From: Bacteroidota bacterium
Lineage (GTDB): Bacteria > Bacteroidota > Bacteroidia > Bacteroidales > Cfx3-03
NCBI GenBank assembly: GCA_013390605.1
Contig: JACAUB010000001.1
Location: forward strand, 426,582 to 490,581
DNA length: 64,000 nucleotides
Reading direction: 5' to 3'
A model generated the notes under the pieces. The model saw only the letters and a list, made by a program, of their open reading frames with translations, searched no databases and had not been told where the DNA came from. The position numbers and the translations under genes were made by a program. Positions 45,109 through 53,913 of the stretch are shown here, in pieces; position 1 is the stretch's first letter, and the number at the start of each line of letters is the position of its first letter.

Positions 45109-45347
45109 TATCAAGTAAAAATAATTGGTATTTGGTCTTTACAATTTAGAATCAATACTCAATAATCTCAATGCGAAGCATCTCGCTGTCAAAAATCAAA
45201 TACTAAACCCGGTAGAACACTATATCCCGATTGGAGGTATTTTTCGGACACAAAAAAAGCTAGCACTTTACTGTAAGCATAACGCACATTTTTAAGAGCA
45301 CCGATTTTTCAATTATAAAAAGAATAATCCAGATCAATGATATAATA

Positions 45348-45380
45348 CCCCTTATTCTTTAACTAGAATAGGGCTTTTTT
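45348..45380 (+). terminator. Terminator-like hairpin
   Basis: CCCCTTATTCT and AGAATAGGG pair with one bulge around TTAACT..., followed by CTTTTTT. Confidence 0.6.
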
Positions 45381-45409
45381 AATGGGTTTTAATGAATTGT
45401 TTTATAAAC

Positions 45410-45478
45410 AAAAACCAATTACTTGATTATTAGTAGTTGGTTTTTCTTTTTTAGTTGATTTGCACAACATTTGTAAAA
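45410..45478 (+). repeat. Hairpin plus TTTGTAAAA, similar to the element's left end
   Basis: AAAAACCAA (45410-45418) and TTGGTTTTT (45437-45445) form a stem followed by CTTTTTT. Then ATTTGCACAACATTTGTAAAA (split as ATTTGCACAA and CATTTGTAAAA, to 45478) matches the spacing and most bases of 31037-31057. Confidence 0.45.
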
Positions 45479-45518
45479 GATGTTTATGGAATGTGGTGGT
45501 TTACCAAAGTTTCTTTTT

Positions 45519-46535
45519 CTATCTGATCTCTTCCGTACCATCTTTATGTAACGCAAACCGACCTCGTGTGCGTGGATGTGCCTGACTATCACTTGGCCAT
45601 GGCCAGCCTCCAAACGTTGTTCTTCGGTAATCGTCTATGGCCTGTTCGATTTCTGCCTTTGTATTCATGACAAATGGCCCGTATTGTGCAATTGGTTCTA
45701 AAATGGGTTTCCCCTGTAATAATAGAAGATAACTTGTAGAATCACTATTCTCTATTATCACTTGTTCATTTGCTTTTAACTCAATTGCTTGATTCGAAGA
45801 GACCAAAATGCCATTAATAGTAAGAGAAGATCCTTTATAGAAATATAACATCCGATTTACTTGTGCACTTGCTACCGGTAATTCCCACTTAGCACCATCG
45901 TCTATTTGAATGGTCCAGATTGCAACTTCATTTTCAGGATCGGCAGCCCATGAATCCGGTGCGGGCGGGAGCGCAGCTACATTGGCGATGGACCCAGCAA
46001 TTACATTGACGATAACTGATTTCCCATTTTCATCCGTTGTTTTATAGTCTGGAATGTCTTCGGTCCAAAGCATTTTAAAATGTGGGTCTGCAAACTTTTT
46101 AGATTTTGGTAGATTAAGCCAAATCTGAAACAATTCCAGTGGATTTTCTCCTTCTATGTTAAGCAGAGGGAACATCTCACTGTGTTGCAGGCCTGATCCT
46201 GCTGTCATCCATTGTACATCTCCTTTGCCATACCTGCCTGCCTGTCCGTGTGAATCGGAATGATCAACAAATCCTTTGTTTACTATGGAAATAGTTTCAA
46301 ATCCACGGTGTGGATGTACCGGAAATCCTGGAATCGTGTCACCATGATACATTCGCCAACCATCTTTAGCGGTAAAATCATTGCCGATATTTCTTCCTCT
46401 GAGCGATGCTGCCGGACCCATTTCTTCGTTTCCTGCCGGATAATTATCGAGATGATGTGCGAAAAAGAGGAAGGGATTTATAACGGGCCACAAAGATTCA
46501 AGTGGTTTTATACTGATAATAACATCTTTTTTCAT
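45519..46535 (-). CDS. Pirin-family protein
   Basis: Bicupin iron protein of 338 aa. The N-terminal cupin shows the pirin metal site HPHRGFETISIV, a further His in FVDHSDSHGQ, and the AGSGLQHSE block; the C-terminal cupin is in residues about 190-300. Family members act as quercetinases or as redox-dependent binding partners; the C-terminal extension (residues 300-338, with WPWPSDSQAHPRTRGRFA) is common in Bacteroidota members. Single gene at the point where normal chromosome resumes after the island. Confidence 0.88.
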   Translation of the reverse strand: MKKDVIISIKPLESLWPVINPFLFFAHHLDNYPAGNEEMGPAASLRGRNIGNDFTAKDGWRMYHGDTIPGFPVHPHRGFETISIVNKGFVDHSDSHGQAGRYGKGDVQWMTAGSGLQHSEMFPLLNIEGENPLELFQIWLNLPKSKKFADPHFKMLWTEDIPDYKTTDENGKSVIVNVIAGSIANVAALPPAPDSWAADPENEVAIWTIQIDDGAKWELPVASAQVNRMLYFYKGSSLTINGILVSSNQAIELKANEQVIIENSDSTSYLLLLQGKPILEPIAQYGPFVMNTKAEIEQAIDDYRRTTFGGWPWPSDSQAHPRTRGRFALHKDGTEEIR

Positions 46536-46834
46536 AATTGTCGATTTACGATTTTCTTTTTGTCATTGTAAAAAATGTGATAGCCATGAAAAACATTATG
46601 TTTTCATAGATTCTTTTATTATCAACACTTCAGCATCCTGCAAGTTTACTTTGATGAAAATTTTATCTACGTTTTAAATAGAATCATTCATGTTATGCTT
46701 GAAATACATGTGAACCTAAACAAAAATGTTTATAATAATGTTATATCAATTAATTGTATGGATGGTTAAATCTATCCATTTTTGTTGAACACTGTTATTG
46801 AAAACTTGTTTTTTAATATTTAAAATCATAATTT

Positions 46835-47191
46835 ATGGCAACAACAGAAATTTCTAAAACAAGACAAATTACTGCATGGGTGATTGCAGGTTTATTGACT
46901 GCCCTCTTTTTGTTTAGTGCAACTGGTAAACTGGTTTTACAACCTGAACAGATGGATAAATTGCATCTGGCAAATTGGCGTGTTATCATTGCCATTGGTG
47001 AAATTGTTTCATCCCTATTGTTCTTATTACCAAGGACAAATATATACGGGACATTATTACTAAGTGCTTATATGGGAGGCGCTATTATCATTCATATGAC
47101 AGGGGGACTTAGTATTGTAATGCCGTCCGTTGTACTTATCCTTGTTTGGGTTGTGGGATTTCTTAGAAACCCTGAACTATTAAAGAAGTAG
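46835..47191 (+). CDS. DoxX-like membrane protein
   Basis: 118 aa with four membrane segments (ITAWVIAGLLTALFLFSATG, VIIAIGEIVSSLLFLLP, IYGTLLLSAYMGGAIIIHM, VLILVWVVGFL). The FSATGKL pattern in the first segment and size match DoxX/DUF4345-like proteins, linked in some bacteria to redox stress. Its neighbour in the opposite direction is pirin, often associated with oxidative response, but no shared control is shown. Confidence 0.75.
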   Translation: MATTEISKTRQITAWVIAGLLTALFLFSATGKLVLQPEQMDKLHLANWRVIIAIGEIVSSLLFLLPRTNIYGTLLLSAYMGGAIIIHMTGGLSIVMPSVVLILVWVVGFLRNPELLKK

Positions 47192-47203
47192 TATTGGCAA
47201 CGT

Positions 47204-47381
47204 ATGAGTACAATCAGCGTTAAAATATTACAATCAAAAATAACTGAAATAAGCTCAGGAAAAAGGAGATTTAACCTCAAAGAAATATCAGGAAGTGTTG
47301 GCTAAAATGCTGAAGGATAGTAGAGCGGATGAAATAGAATGGGTGATGAATTATCATAAAAAAGGTGATAGTACAAGCTAA
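47204..47381 (+). pseudogene. Possible small remnant with a frame change
   Basis: An ATG at 47204 opens a frame (MSTISVKILQSKITEISSG) that stops after about 33 codons. An overlapping second frame (KKYQEVLAKMLKDSRADEIE..., stop 47379-47381) then looks coding and overlaps the GNAT start. It could be a small gene broken by a frameshift; no homology recognised. Confidence 0.25.
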
Positions 47382-47907
47382 AAACAATCGACAAATTTTC
47401 TTGCGACGACTTAAGATTGATGATATTGATCGATTGTTTCAATATCTTCAGAATTTAAGTGATGAAACCAGAAAACGATTTGGCCCTCACCATTTCGATA
47501 GACAATCTATTATTGATTTCTATATAAATGTAGATGAACATCTTGGCTATGTTGCTCTGGATATCGATACTTCAGAATTGATAGCATATTCAATCATTAG
47601 AATTGGTTATCTGGAGCACGATCGTTTCCGGTTACAGTCGTATGGTTTGAGTCTTGACAATAAAACGGATTGTACTTTTGCTCCATCTGTTGCCGATGCA
47701 TGGCAAAGTTGTGGCGTTGGAGATCATTTATTTAGATTTATATGTACTGAATTAAAAGGCTATGGTATCCAGCGAGTAATATTATGGGGTGGCGTTCAAT
47801 GTGATAACGAAAAAGCTGTAAACTTTTATTATAAAAACGGGTTTAGAACATTAGGTCATTTTGAATATCATGGTCAGAACATGGATATGATTTTAGAAAA
47901 TCTATAG
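47365..47907 (+). CDS. GNAT-family N-acetyltransferase
   Basis: 180 aa acyl-CoA-dependent acetyltransferase. Fold order is visible: N-terminal IFLRRLKIDDIDRLFQYLQN, central beta strands LGYVALDIDTSELIAYSIIRIG, motif A/B region APSVADAWQSCGVGDHLFRF (weak Q/RxxGxG), and the last strands RVILWGGVQCDNEKAVNFYYKNGF. A GTG at 47365 is the likely start. It precedes the glycosyltransferase gene by 20 bp, so the pair may be co-transcribed. Substrate unknown. Confidence 0.8.
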   Translation: MIVQAKNNRQIFLRRLKIDDIDRLFQYLQNLSDETRKRFGPHHFDRQSIIDFYINVDEHLGYVALDIDTSELIAYSIIRIGYLEHDRFRLQSYGLSLDNKTDCTFAPSVADAWQSCGVGDHLFRFICTELKGYGIQRVILWGGVQCDNEKAVNFYYKNGFRTLGHFEYHGQNMDMILENL

Positions 47908-47927
47908 TTTTATTAAAAGTTGAATAT

Positions 47928-49214
47928 ATGAGAATAGTGCACATTATTCCGGGATCAGGTGGCAGCTTTTATTGTGGAAATTGTTTACGCGATAGTAAAT
48001 ATGTACCTGCTTTAAAAGATCTGGGTCATGAAGTTGTGAAAATTCCTATGTATCTTCCCCTTTTCTCGCATGATGCTAGTAATAACGGAATTCCTGTCTT
48101 TTATGGTGCAGTGAGTATCTATTTGAAACAGTTATACCCTATATTCAGAAATGCTCCATCATGGATTGATAAACTGCTTAACACAGGTCCTGTTTTAAAA
48201 CTGGCTGCCCGATTTGCTGGTTCTACTAATGCTGCTGGATTAGAGGAAATGACGGTATCCATGTTGCTGGGAGAGAATGGACAGCAAAAGGAAGAGCTGG
48301 AACGAATGGTGGATTGGATTGAAGAACATTACCAACCTGATATTATTCACTTATCCAATGCTTTACTACTTGGTCTTGCGCATCGTATTAAAGAACGATT
48401 AAATACAACACTGATTTGTTCATTACAGGATGAAGATGTATGGGTTGATGTGATGGCGCCTGTTTATCGCAATCGGGTTTGGAAATTGATGCAAGATAAT
48501 GTTCAGTATGTTGATGGCTTTATTGCAGTTAGTGATTTCTATGCTGCACGGATGAAAGAGCAGATGATGATACCCAACGAGAAACTCAGAACCGTCCACA
48601 TTGGTGTAGCCCCGGATGATTATACATCTCTGTTACCTTCTGAAAAGAAAAGAGCGGTCGGTTATATTTCTCGTTTATGTCATGATAATGGATTAGATAT
48701 TCTGGTCGATGCGTTTATTGAATTAAAGGGACGACAGGGATTTGAGGATGTTCGGTTAATCATTACCGGTGGTTCTACTGGCGATGATACTATATATATC
48801 AGAGATCTTAAAAATAAACTGGTAAAAAGTAAAAACAGTGGTGATGTAGTTTTCCATGATTCATTTGGGGATGAAGGGAAGAAACAATTTTTTGAAAGTG
48901 TATCCTTAATATCAGTTCCGGTTAGAAATGGTGAAGCTTTCGGAATATATCTGCTCGAATCCATGGCCTCAGGTGTTCCTGTTATTCAGCCAGCTTTAGG
49001 TGCCTTTCCTGAAATCATAAATATAGCAGGAGGTGGATTAGTATACGAACCTAATCAATCTATGCCTTTAGCTGATATGCTGGCTGAAATCTTGTCAGAA
49101 CCTGAGACGCTGGATGCTTTGAGTATTGCTGGCAAATCAGGTGTTTCAACGTCATTTAATATACATAAACAAGCTCTTGAAATGGTTAATGCTTACAAGT
49201 CCTTTCTTAAATAG
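47928..49214 (+). CDS. GT4-family glycosyltransferase
   Basis: 428 aa GT-B enzyme. IIPGSGGSFYCGNCLRDSKY at the start is a glycine-rich acceptor-side block; the donor half has AVGYISRLCHDNGLDILVDA, LIITGGS and RNGEAFGIYLLESMASGVPVI, where the Glu residues bind the nucleotide sugar. No membrane segment. Convergent with the amylomaltase gene (12 bp between stops), which raises the possibility of a role in alpha-glucan metabolism, but the sequence alone does not identify glycogen or starch synthase. Confidence 0.85.
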   Translation: MRIVHIIPGSGGSFYCGNCLRDSKYVPALKDLGHEVVKIPMYLPLFSHDASNNGIPVFYGAVSIYLKQLYPIFRNAPSWIDKLLNTGPVLKLAARFAGSTNAAGLEEMTVSMLLGENGQQKEELERMVDWIEEHYQPDIIHLSNALLLGLAHRIKERLNTTLICSLQDEDVWVDVMAPVYRNRVWKLMQDNVQYVDGFIAVSDFYAARMKEQMMIPNEKLRTVHIGVAPDDYTSLLPSEKKRAVGYISRLCHDNGLDILVDAFIELKGRQGFEDVRLIITGGSTGDDTIYIRDLKNKLVKSKNSGDVVFHDSFGDEGKKQFFESVSLISVPVRNGEAFGIYLLESMASGVPVIQPALGAFPEIINIAGGGLVYEPNQSMPLADMLAEILSEPETLDALSIAGKSGVSTSFNIHKQALEMVNAYKSFLK

Positions 49215-49225
49215 TTGTTTTTTGA

Positions 49226-51967
49226 TTAATAAATATCCAATCTACCCGATGACTTGATTTGCTCCCGAATAAAATTATTAAACTCAGTTTGATTCAAGAG
49301 GTTTTCAAGGTCTATATGCAATCTGTAGCGCCAATAGTGGTTAGGGTTTCCAGGTTGATTTATCCTCTCAGCATTTGCATTGGGCAGACGCAGTTTCTCA
49401 TCCATTCCTAGTAAGTCCTGAATTGGAAAAACAGCCCACATACTTGGTGAATGTAGATGTTGAATAATTATTTGACGGACGATATCCGTTGAACACAGTC
49501 CAGGTGAAGAACCATAATTGCCAAGTATTTCATTGTAAAATCGTTGCGATCGTCCTCCATCTTCTTCCCACCAGCCACGAATAGTAGAAGTATCATGTGA
49601 AGAAGGAGTTGCTACTGATAAGTAGGGATAGTTAGCCGGATGACCAAAAGCTGTTTTTGGATCCTTAGGCATTCGTTGTACTTCAAGACTTAGAATCCCC
49701 ATTTCATTCATCACACTTGGAACACAGGCCGGTACCATTCCTAAATCTTCACCACAAAGCAACATATTAGTGGCTTTTTTGATAATAGGAAGTTTGGTCA
49801 TTGCTTTTTCCCGCCAGAACTCTTCGTTACGATGATAGAAATAATCAATATATAATTCGTTGATGTAATGTTTGTTTTGATTATCAAGTTCCTGGTATGA
49901 ACGGGTGAAATGAAGTGTATTACGTGGATAGAATGCATTCCCTCCTGTGCCGGGAGCATATAAAAATATTACTTCTGATATGAGTGAATTTAAACCCTGT
50001 GAAATTCTTTCGAGACGATTTCTCATTTCTGGACTTGCATCGGGTTCGGGAGATAGTCTTTCTTCTACTTTTCGTTGTGTGTCATAATCTGGATGTAGAT
50101 TATATCGCCCATATTCATATTCAACTAAATAATTGGATTTTACAAAATCAGTTAGATCACCAAAACGTTCCCAAAGGAAATGCTCACGAATATAAGGCTG
50201 ACACATTCTCCTTTCATCGAACCAGATCCCACGGTTTTGTAATTCGTCGCGATAATAGGGGATACTGGGATTGAAATATCCCATTAGCCCTTCTACCTGT
50301 GTAGCTGGAATCTCCCATATACGGAAAAAGCCAAGGATATGGTCGATTCTGAAGGCATCAAAATATTCTGAAAGTTGGCGAAGGCGTTGTTGCCACCATG
50401 CATAATTATCTTTTGCCATCTCTTCCCAATTATAGGTTGGAAAACGCCAGTTCTGTCCCTTCGTTGAAAAATCATCTGGAGGGGCGCCAGCCTGACAATC
50501 CATGTGATATAATTGAGGAAGGAGCCAGGCATCAACGCTGTTGCGATATATGCCTATAGGTATGTCGCCTTTGAGCACAACACCTTTTGATCTGGCATAT
50601 TCTGATGATTCAAGTAGCTGTTTGTGCGCATGATACTGAATGAAGTAATGAACTGCAATATCGTCATAATGGGGAGCTTCTTTGTTAGTTAGTTGAGCCA
50701 TGAGATAATCTGATGCTTTACTGTATTCGCCCCATTGGTTAAAGTCGGGTGTGTTGAAAAGGTCGCGCAGATATGAAAATGCTGCATAGGGTCTGAGCCA
50801 ATGTTCATTTTTATCAAAAAATGAAAGGAATTCAGGATCATTTAGAAATTCGTTCTTGGTCTGATCATAAATAAGTTTAAAGAATCTTGACTTCAGAGCC
50901 ATCACTGCTTCATAATCTATTTTTTCAAGCGAGTTAAGGTAAGTCGCATGTTCTTCAATAATCTGTTGGCTAATACCGGCATTTAGTTTTCCTATTTCTA
51001 ATAGGTTGATATAAATAGGGTGTAAGGCAAAGACCGAGATAGCAGCATAGGGGTAAGAATCCTGCCATGTATGACGGGCGACAGTATCATTAACTGGTAA
51101 AATCTGGATGAGTCGGATACCAACTTTGTTAGCCCAATCAACTAATAACTTTAAGTCTGTAAACTCTCCAACGCCATAACCTTGTTTGCGCCGTAACGCG
51201 AAAACAGGAATAGCAATTCCGGTACCTTTCCATTGATCGAGTGGAAAGTCAAACTTTTCATCACCAATTTCTATGATATCAGGTGTTTTCCCTTCTGGGA
51301 GATTAATAGTCCGTTCAGTTACATTTTCCCAAAATTCAGTTTCGCCTTTTTCGTTCTGAATCATATATTTGTAATGAATCGGAAACTCGGATATATTTAC
51401 ATTAACTTCTCCTATCCATTCCGGATAATCAGGATTTCCAAGTGGTACCGCCTTTTCTTCAGTCCAATTTCCAAGTGCTTTTGCACTTCCTGCTACTGCA
51501 ACTCTGTGACCTGGTTTTATACGAATGACGTTGGGTTTTAATTTTAAGACGATAGTGTCTTTACTCTTTGTCGCTTTACTTTTCGGTGCTTTAAAGAGTT
51601 CCCCAGGTTTAAGAATAGTATTTTTAAATGCGGAGGAGTGCAATGCAAAATCGGGATCAGACATTGGTCGCCAGTGGTCTACTAGTAAGATGGTTTTGTC
51701 TGGTCTCTTTTCGGATCTGAAAACACGATCAGGGCCCCACTCTTCAATGATATGGTTTGAGTTATCATCTTTGACAAGATACCGGTATTGAAAATCGGCA
51801 TCTGTATCTAACTCTATCTGAAATGTCCAACGTCCGGATTGAATATCCTGTAGCGACATAATCTGTGCATTTTGTAATAAACCACCTCCCAAAGACGGTA
51901 ATGAGCCAACAATCATTAACTGTTGACCAAAATGCGTTATATACTCAATTTGAAACTGAACCAACAT
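49226..51967 (-). CDS. malQ: 4-alpha-glucanotransferase (amylomaltase) with two CBM20 modules
   Basis: Transfers alpha-1,4-glucan segments between malto-oligosaccharides. 913 aa: two starch-binding CBM20 modules (about 1-105, with GRWTFQIELDTDADFQYRYL; about 125-235, with VAVAGSAKALGNWTEEKA), then a GH77 barrel. Catalytic parts are visible: the nucleophile Asp in FDAFRIDHILGFFRI (about residue 540), the acid Glu in LLCGEDLGMVPACV and the third Asp in ATPSSHDTSTIRGWW. The CBM20-CBM20-GH77 order is that of plant DPE2 and of Bacteroidota homologues, which favour heteroglycan or glycogen as acceptor. No signal peptide, so it is cytoplasmic. Confidence 0.95.
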   Translation of the reverse strand: MLVQFQIEYITHFGQQLMIVGSLPSLGGGLLQNAQIMSLQDIQSGRWTFQIELDTDADFQYRYLVKDDNSNHIIEEWGPDRVFRSEKRPDKTILLVDHWRPMSDPDFALHSSAFKNTILKPGELFKAPKSKATKSKDTIVLKLKPNVIRIKPGHRVAVAGSAKALGNWTEEKAVPLGNPDYPEWIGEVNVNISEFPIHYKYMIQNEKGETEFWENVTERTINLPEGKTPDIIEIGDEKFDFPLDQWKGTGIAIPVFALRRKQGYGVGEFTDLKLLVDWANKVGIRLIQILPVNDTVARHTWQDSYPYAAISVFALHPIYINLLEIGKLNAGISQQIIEEHATYLNSLEKIDYEAVMALKSRFFKLIYDQTKNEFLNDPEFLSFFDKNEHWLRPYAAFSYLRDLFNTPDFNQWGEYSKASDYLMAQLTNKEAPHYDDIAVHYFIQYHAHKQLLESSEYARSKGVVLKGDIPIGIYRNSVDAWLLPQLYHMDCQAGAPPDDFSTKGQNWRFPTYNWEEMAKDNYAWWQQRLRQLSEYFDAFRIDHILGFFRIWEIPATQVEGLMGYFNPSIPYYRDELQNRGIWFDERRMCQPYIREHFLWERFGDLTDFVKSNYLVEYEYGRYNLHPDYDTQRKVEERLSPEPDASPEMRNRLERISQGLNSLISEVIFLYAPGTGGNAFYPRNTLHFTRSYQELDNQNKHYINELYIDYFYHRNEEFWREKAMTKLPIIKKATNMLLCGEDLGMVPACVPSVMNEMGILSLEVQRMPKDPKTAFGHPANYPYLSVATPSSHDTSTIRGWWEEDGGRSQRFYNEILGNYGSSPGLCSTDIVRQIIIQHLHSPSMWAVFPIQDLLGMDEKLRLPNANAERINQPGNPNHYWRYRLHIDLENLLNQTEFNNFIREQIKSSGRLDIY

Positions 51968-52096
51968 AATTTTGAATATTTATGATGGTTTGAAAATAGT
52001 GTTTTTTTGGTTTCAAGTTGAAAAATTCAAAAAAATAATGATCGTATTTATTGCTGTTTTTTTTGAACTTTTAGTTAATATTTTGACTCTAAAAAG

Positions 52097-53719
52097 TTAG
52101 AATCCTCTTGCAAATAAAGCCCAAAGAGTTTCACTGATTTCGTTCCATTTATACATGGCACTATAGGCAAAATGATTGGTGTAATTAGTTAAAAATTCTT
52201 TGTATTTTAATTCTTTTACTCCAACCTCTTTATCCTTATACAATTCAAGGGCTCTTTTTTGAACCATCGGAAGTTCTTCAAAAGCTGTATTCTCAAATTC
52301 ATTAACGCCTTCTTCTATATATTTACGAGCTATGCCCCATTTTACGGTAGCCAGTTTATTGGCTTTTCTGAACCACCAACCTGCAGCATCTTCTCTAAAG
52401 CGATGTTGCATACAAATATTAAAACTTTTTGGTAGAGTGAGGTTTCCCGAAAAGATAGGAAATCGGGGACTCTCTCCAGGGTTATCGAATGAAAACCAGG
52501 CAACTCCACCGATCTCATCCGGTAACCAATCGCGCAATTGAATGATGTGTGAGTATGAACATTGCGGAACAGCTATTGTACGTTGACGTTCAACAGATCC
52601 TGGCTTGAGTTCATTGAATAGTGTTCGGGTGTCGGGAGATAAAAATGGATTAGCGACAGGACTCATGATCTTTTCTTCAACCAGTTCACCTTTGTCATTT
52701 TTTGTTTTCTGTGTGACCATTAGATTTTTGGTCGCATCATAAGGAGACCCTTCATAAGTGGTACGATAGAATCTCATCACATCGCGTACCGATATTTTGC
52801 TCTCAGGTTTAACAGAGAAGGGCAGTTCGTCTGCTTCAAATTTAAGTTGAAGTGATGGCGCCAAACTGGATAGAACAAAAAACTCGCGGATACCAAATGG
52901 TTTCCCACCACTATAAGCTTTCCAGAATTTAAAAGGTTCTTTTCCATCCCACCATCCCATCTTTTGTGCAAGTGTAGTCACATTATCGGATGCCATGAAA
53001 TGGTCTGTATCTTTTAAATCCAATATGCCAATACGTGGAATATTGGCAGAGATACCAACATGGTCATCTGGAATTCGTTGAGCTGCCCAAACAGCTCCAA
53101 TCTCATCAGTGCCACTTCCAAATATCTCTAGTTGCCATACTTCTCGTTTGTCAGCAATAGTAATACATTCACCCCAGTCTGCATAGCCATATTGTTTTAC
53201 TAGTTTTCCGATTAAACTTATAGCATCACGTGCATTTGTACAACGCTGTAAAACTATTTTTTCCAACTCCTCAATCAAGAAAAGACCTTTTGTATTAACC
53301 AACTCCTTTTTGCCGGTAATGGTTGATTCTCCGATGCCTAATTGTTTCTCATTTAAACAGGGATATGCTGTGTTGAGGTATGCAAAGGTTTCTTCAACAT
53401 CAGGTATTTCGCCTTTGTTAATCATTGTTGTGGAGTCGAAAATACTTTCGGTATGTAATGTACCCCAGTAGATTTTCATTTTACTATCTGGCTTGTTTTT
53501 TTTATGTGCAACAATATTTAACCATGTTCGGTAATTTGAATCACATGAATGACTGGTGATTACAGATCCATCGGTAGATGCTTTTCGGCCTACCATAATA
53601 CTGGTGCAACTTTCGGCTATTCCATCTTCATCTAATTGAAGCTGTTGTGCATTTGCAATCAAAGAAAAAGAGCCACAAAGAACAGTTGTAAAATAGAAAA
53701 TCAAGTGTTTGAAGTTCAT
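52097..53719 (-). CDS. C69-family dipeptidase, exported
   Basis: PepD-type dipeptidase of the Ntn-hydrolase fold, 540 aa. A signal peptide (MNFKHLIFYFTTVLCGSFSLIANAQ) is followed by AESCTSIMVGRKAS, in which the Cys at about 38 should become the N-terminal nucleophile after processing. Later conserved blocks are SHSCDSNYRTW, GIGESTI, WQLEIFGSGTDEIGAVWAA and RQRTIAVPQCSYSHIIQLRDWLPDEIGG (split by region). Probably acts in the periplasm on dipeptides. Transcribed alone on the minus strand, divergent from the oxidoreductase gene. Confidence 0.9.
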   Translation of the reverse strand: MNFKHLIFYFTTVLCGSFSLIANAQQLQLDEDGIAESCTSIMVGRKASTDGSVITSHSCDSNYRTWLNIVAHKKNKPDSKMKIYWGTLHTESIFDSTTMINKGEIPDVEETFAYLNTAYPCLNEKQLGIGESTITGKKELVNTKGLFLIEELEKIVLQRCTNARDAISLIGKLVKQYGYADWGECITIADKREVWQLEIFGSGTDEIGAVWAAQRIPDDHVGISANIPRIGILDLKDTDHFMASDNVTTLAQKMGWWDGKEPFKFWKAYSGGKPFGIREFFVLSSLAPSLQLKFEADELPFSVKPESKISVRDVMRFYRTTYEGSPYDATKNLMVTQKTKNDKGELVEEKIMSPVANPFLSPDTRTLFNELKPGSVERQRTIAVPQCSYSHIIQLRDWLPDEIGGVAWFSFDNPGESPRFPIFSGNLTLPKSFNICMQHRFREDAAGWWFRKANKLATVKWGIARKYIEEGVNEFENTAFEELPMVQKRALELYKDKEVGVKELKYKEFLTNYTNHFAYSAMYKWNEISETLWALFARGF

Positions 53720-53886
53720 GCTTTGGGTGATGTATGAAGGTTAATTTAAATTTCTTTCAAGTATATGAAAAAAACCGACAGCTTCAATTTTAGAAATGGA
53801 TAAACTCGTTTTTTAGGCAAGCTTTTAGTAAAGTTAGAAAAAAAATATATTTTATACTTCTTAACGCCATCGATTGCACTTTTCTT

Positions 53887-53894
53887 TATATTTG
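53887..53894 (+). promoter_or_regulatory. -7 promoter element for the Gfo/Idh/MocA gene
   Basis: TATATTTG, full match to TAnnTTTG, 19 nt before the ATG. Confidence 0.6.
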
Positions 53895-53913
53895 GAAGAT
53901 AAACAACCGCAAT

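Larger units (their letters stand above)
45109..45518. other. Intergenic region at the right edge of the island
   Basis: 410 bp. A frame open for 56 codons (45125-45295, ...NPVEHYIPIGGIFRTQKKLA...) lacks a start and may be a gene fragment. Two hairpins follow (45348-45380 and 45410-45445), then a TTTGTAAAA word. Confidence 0.5.
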
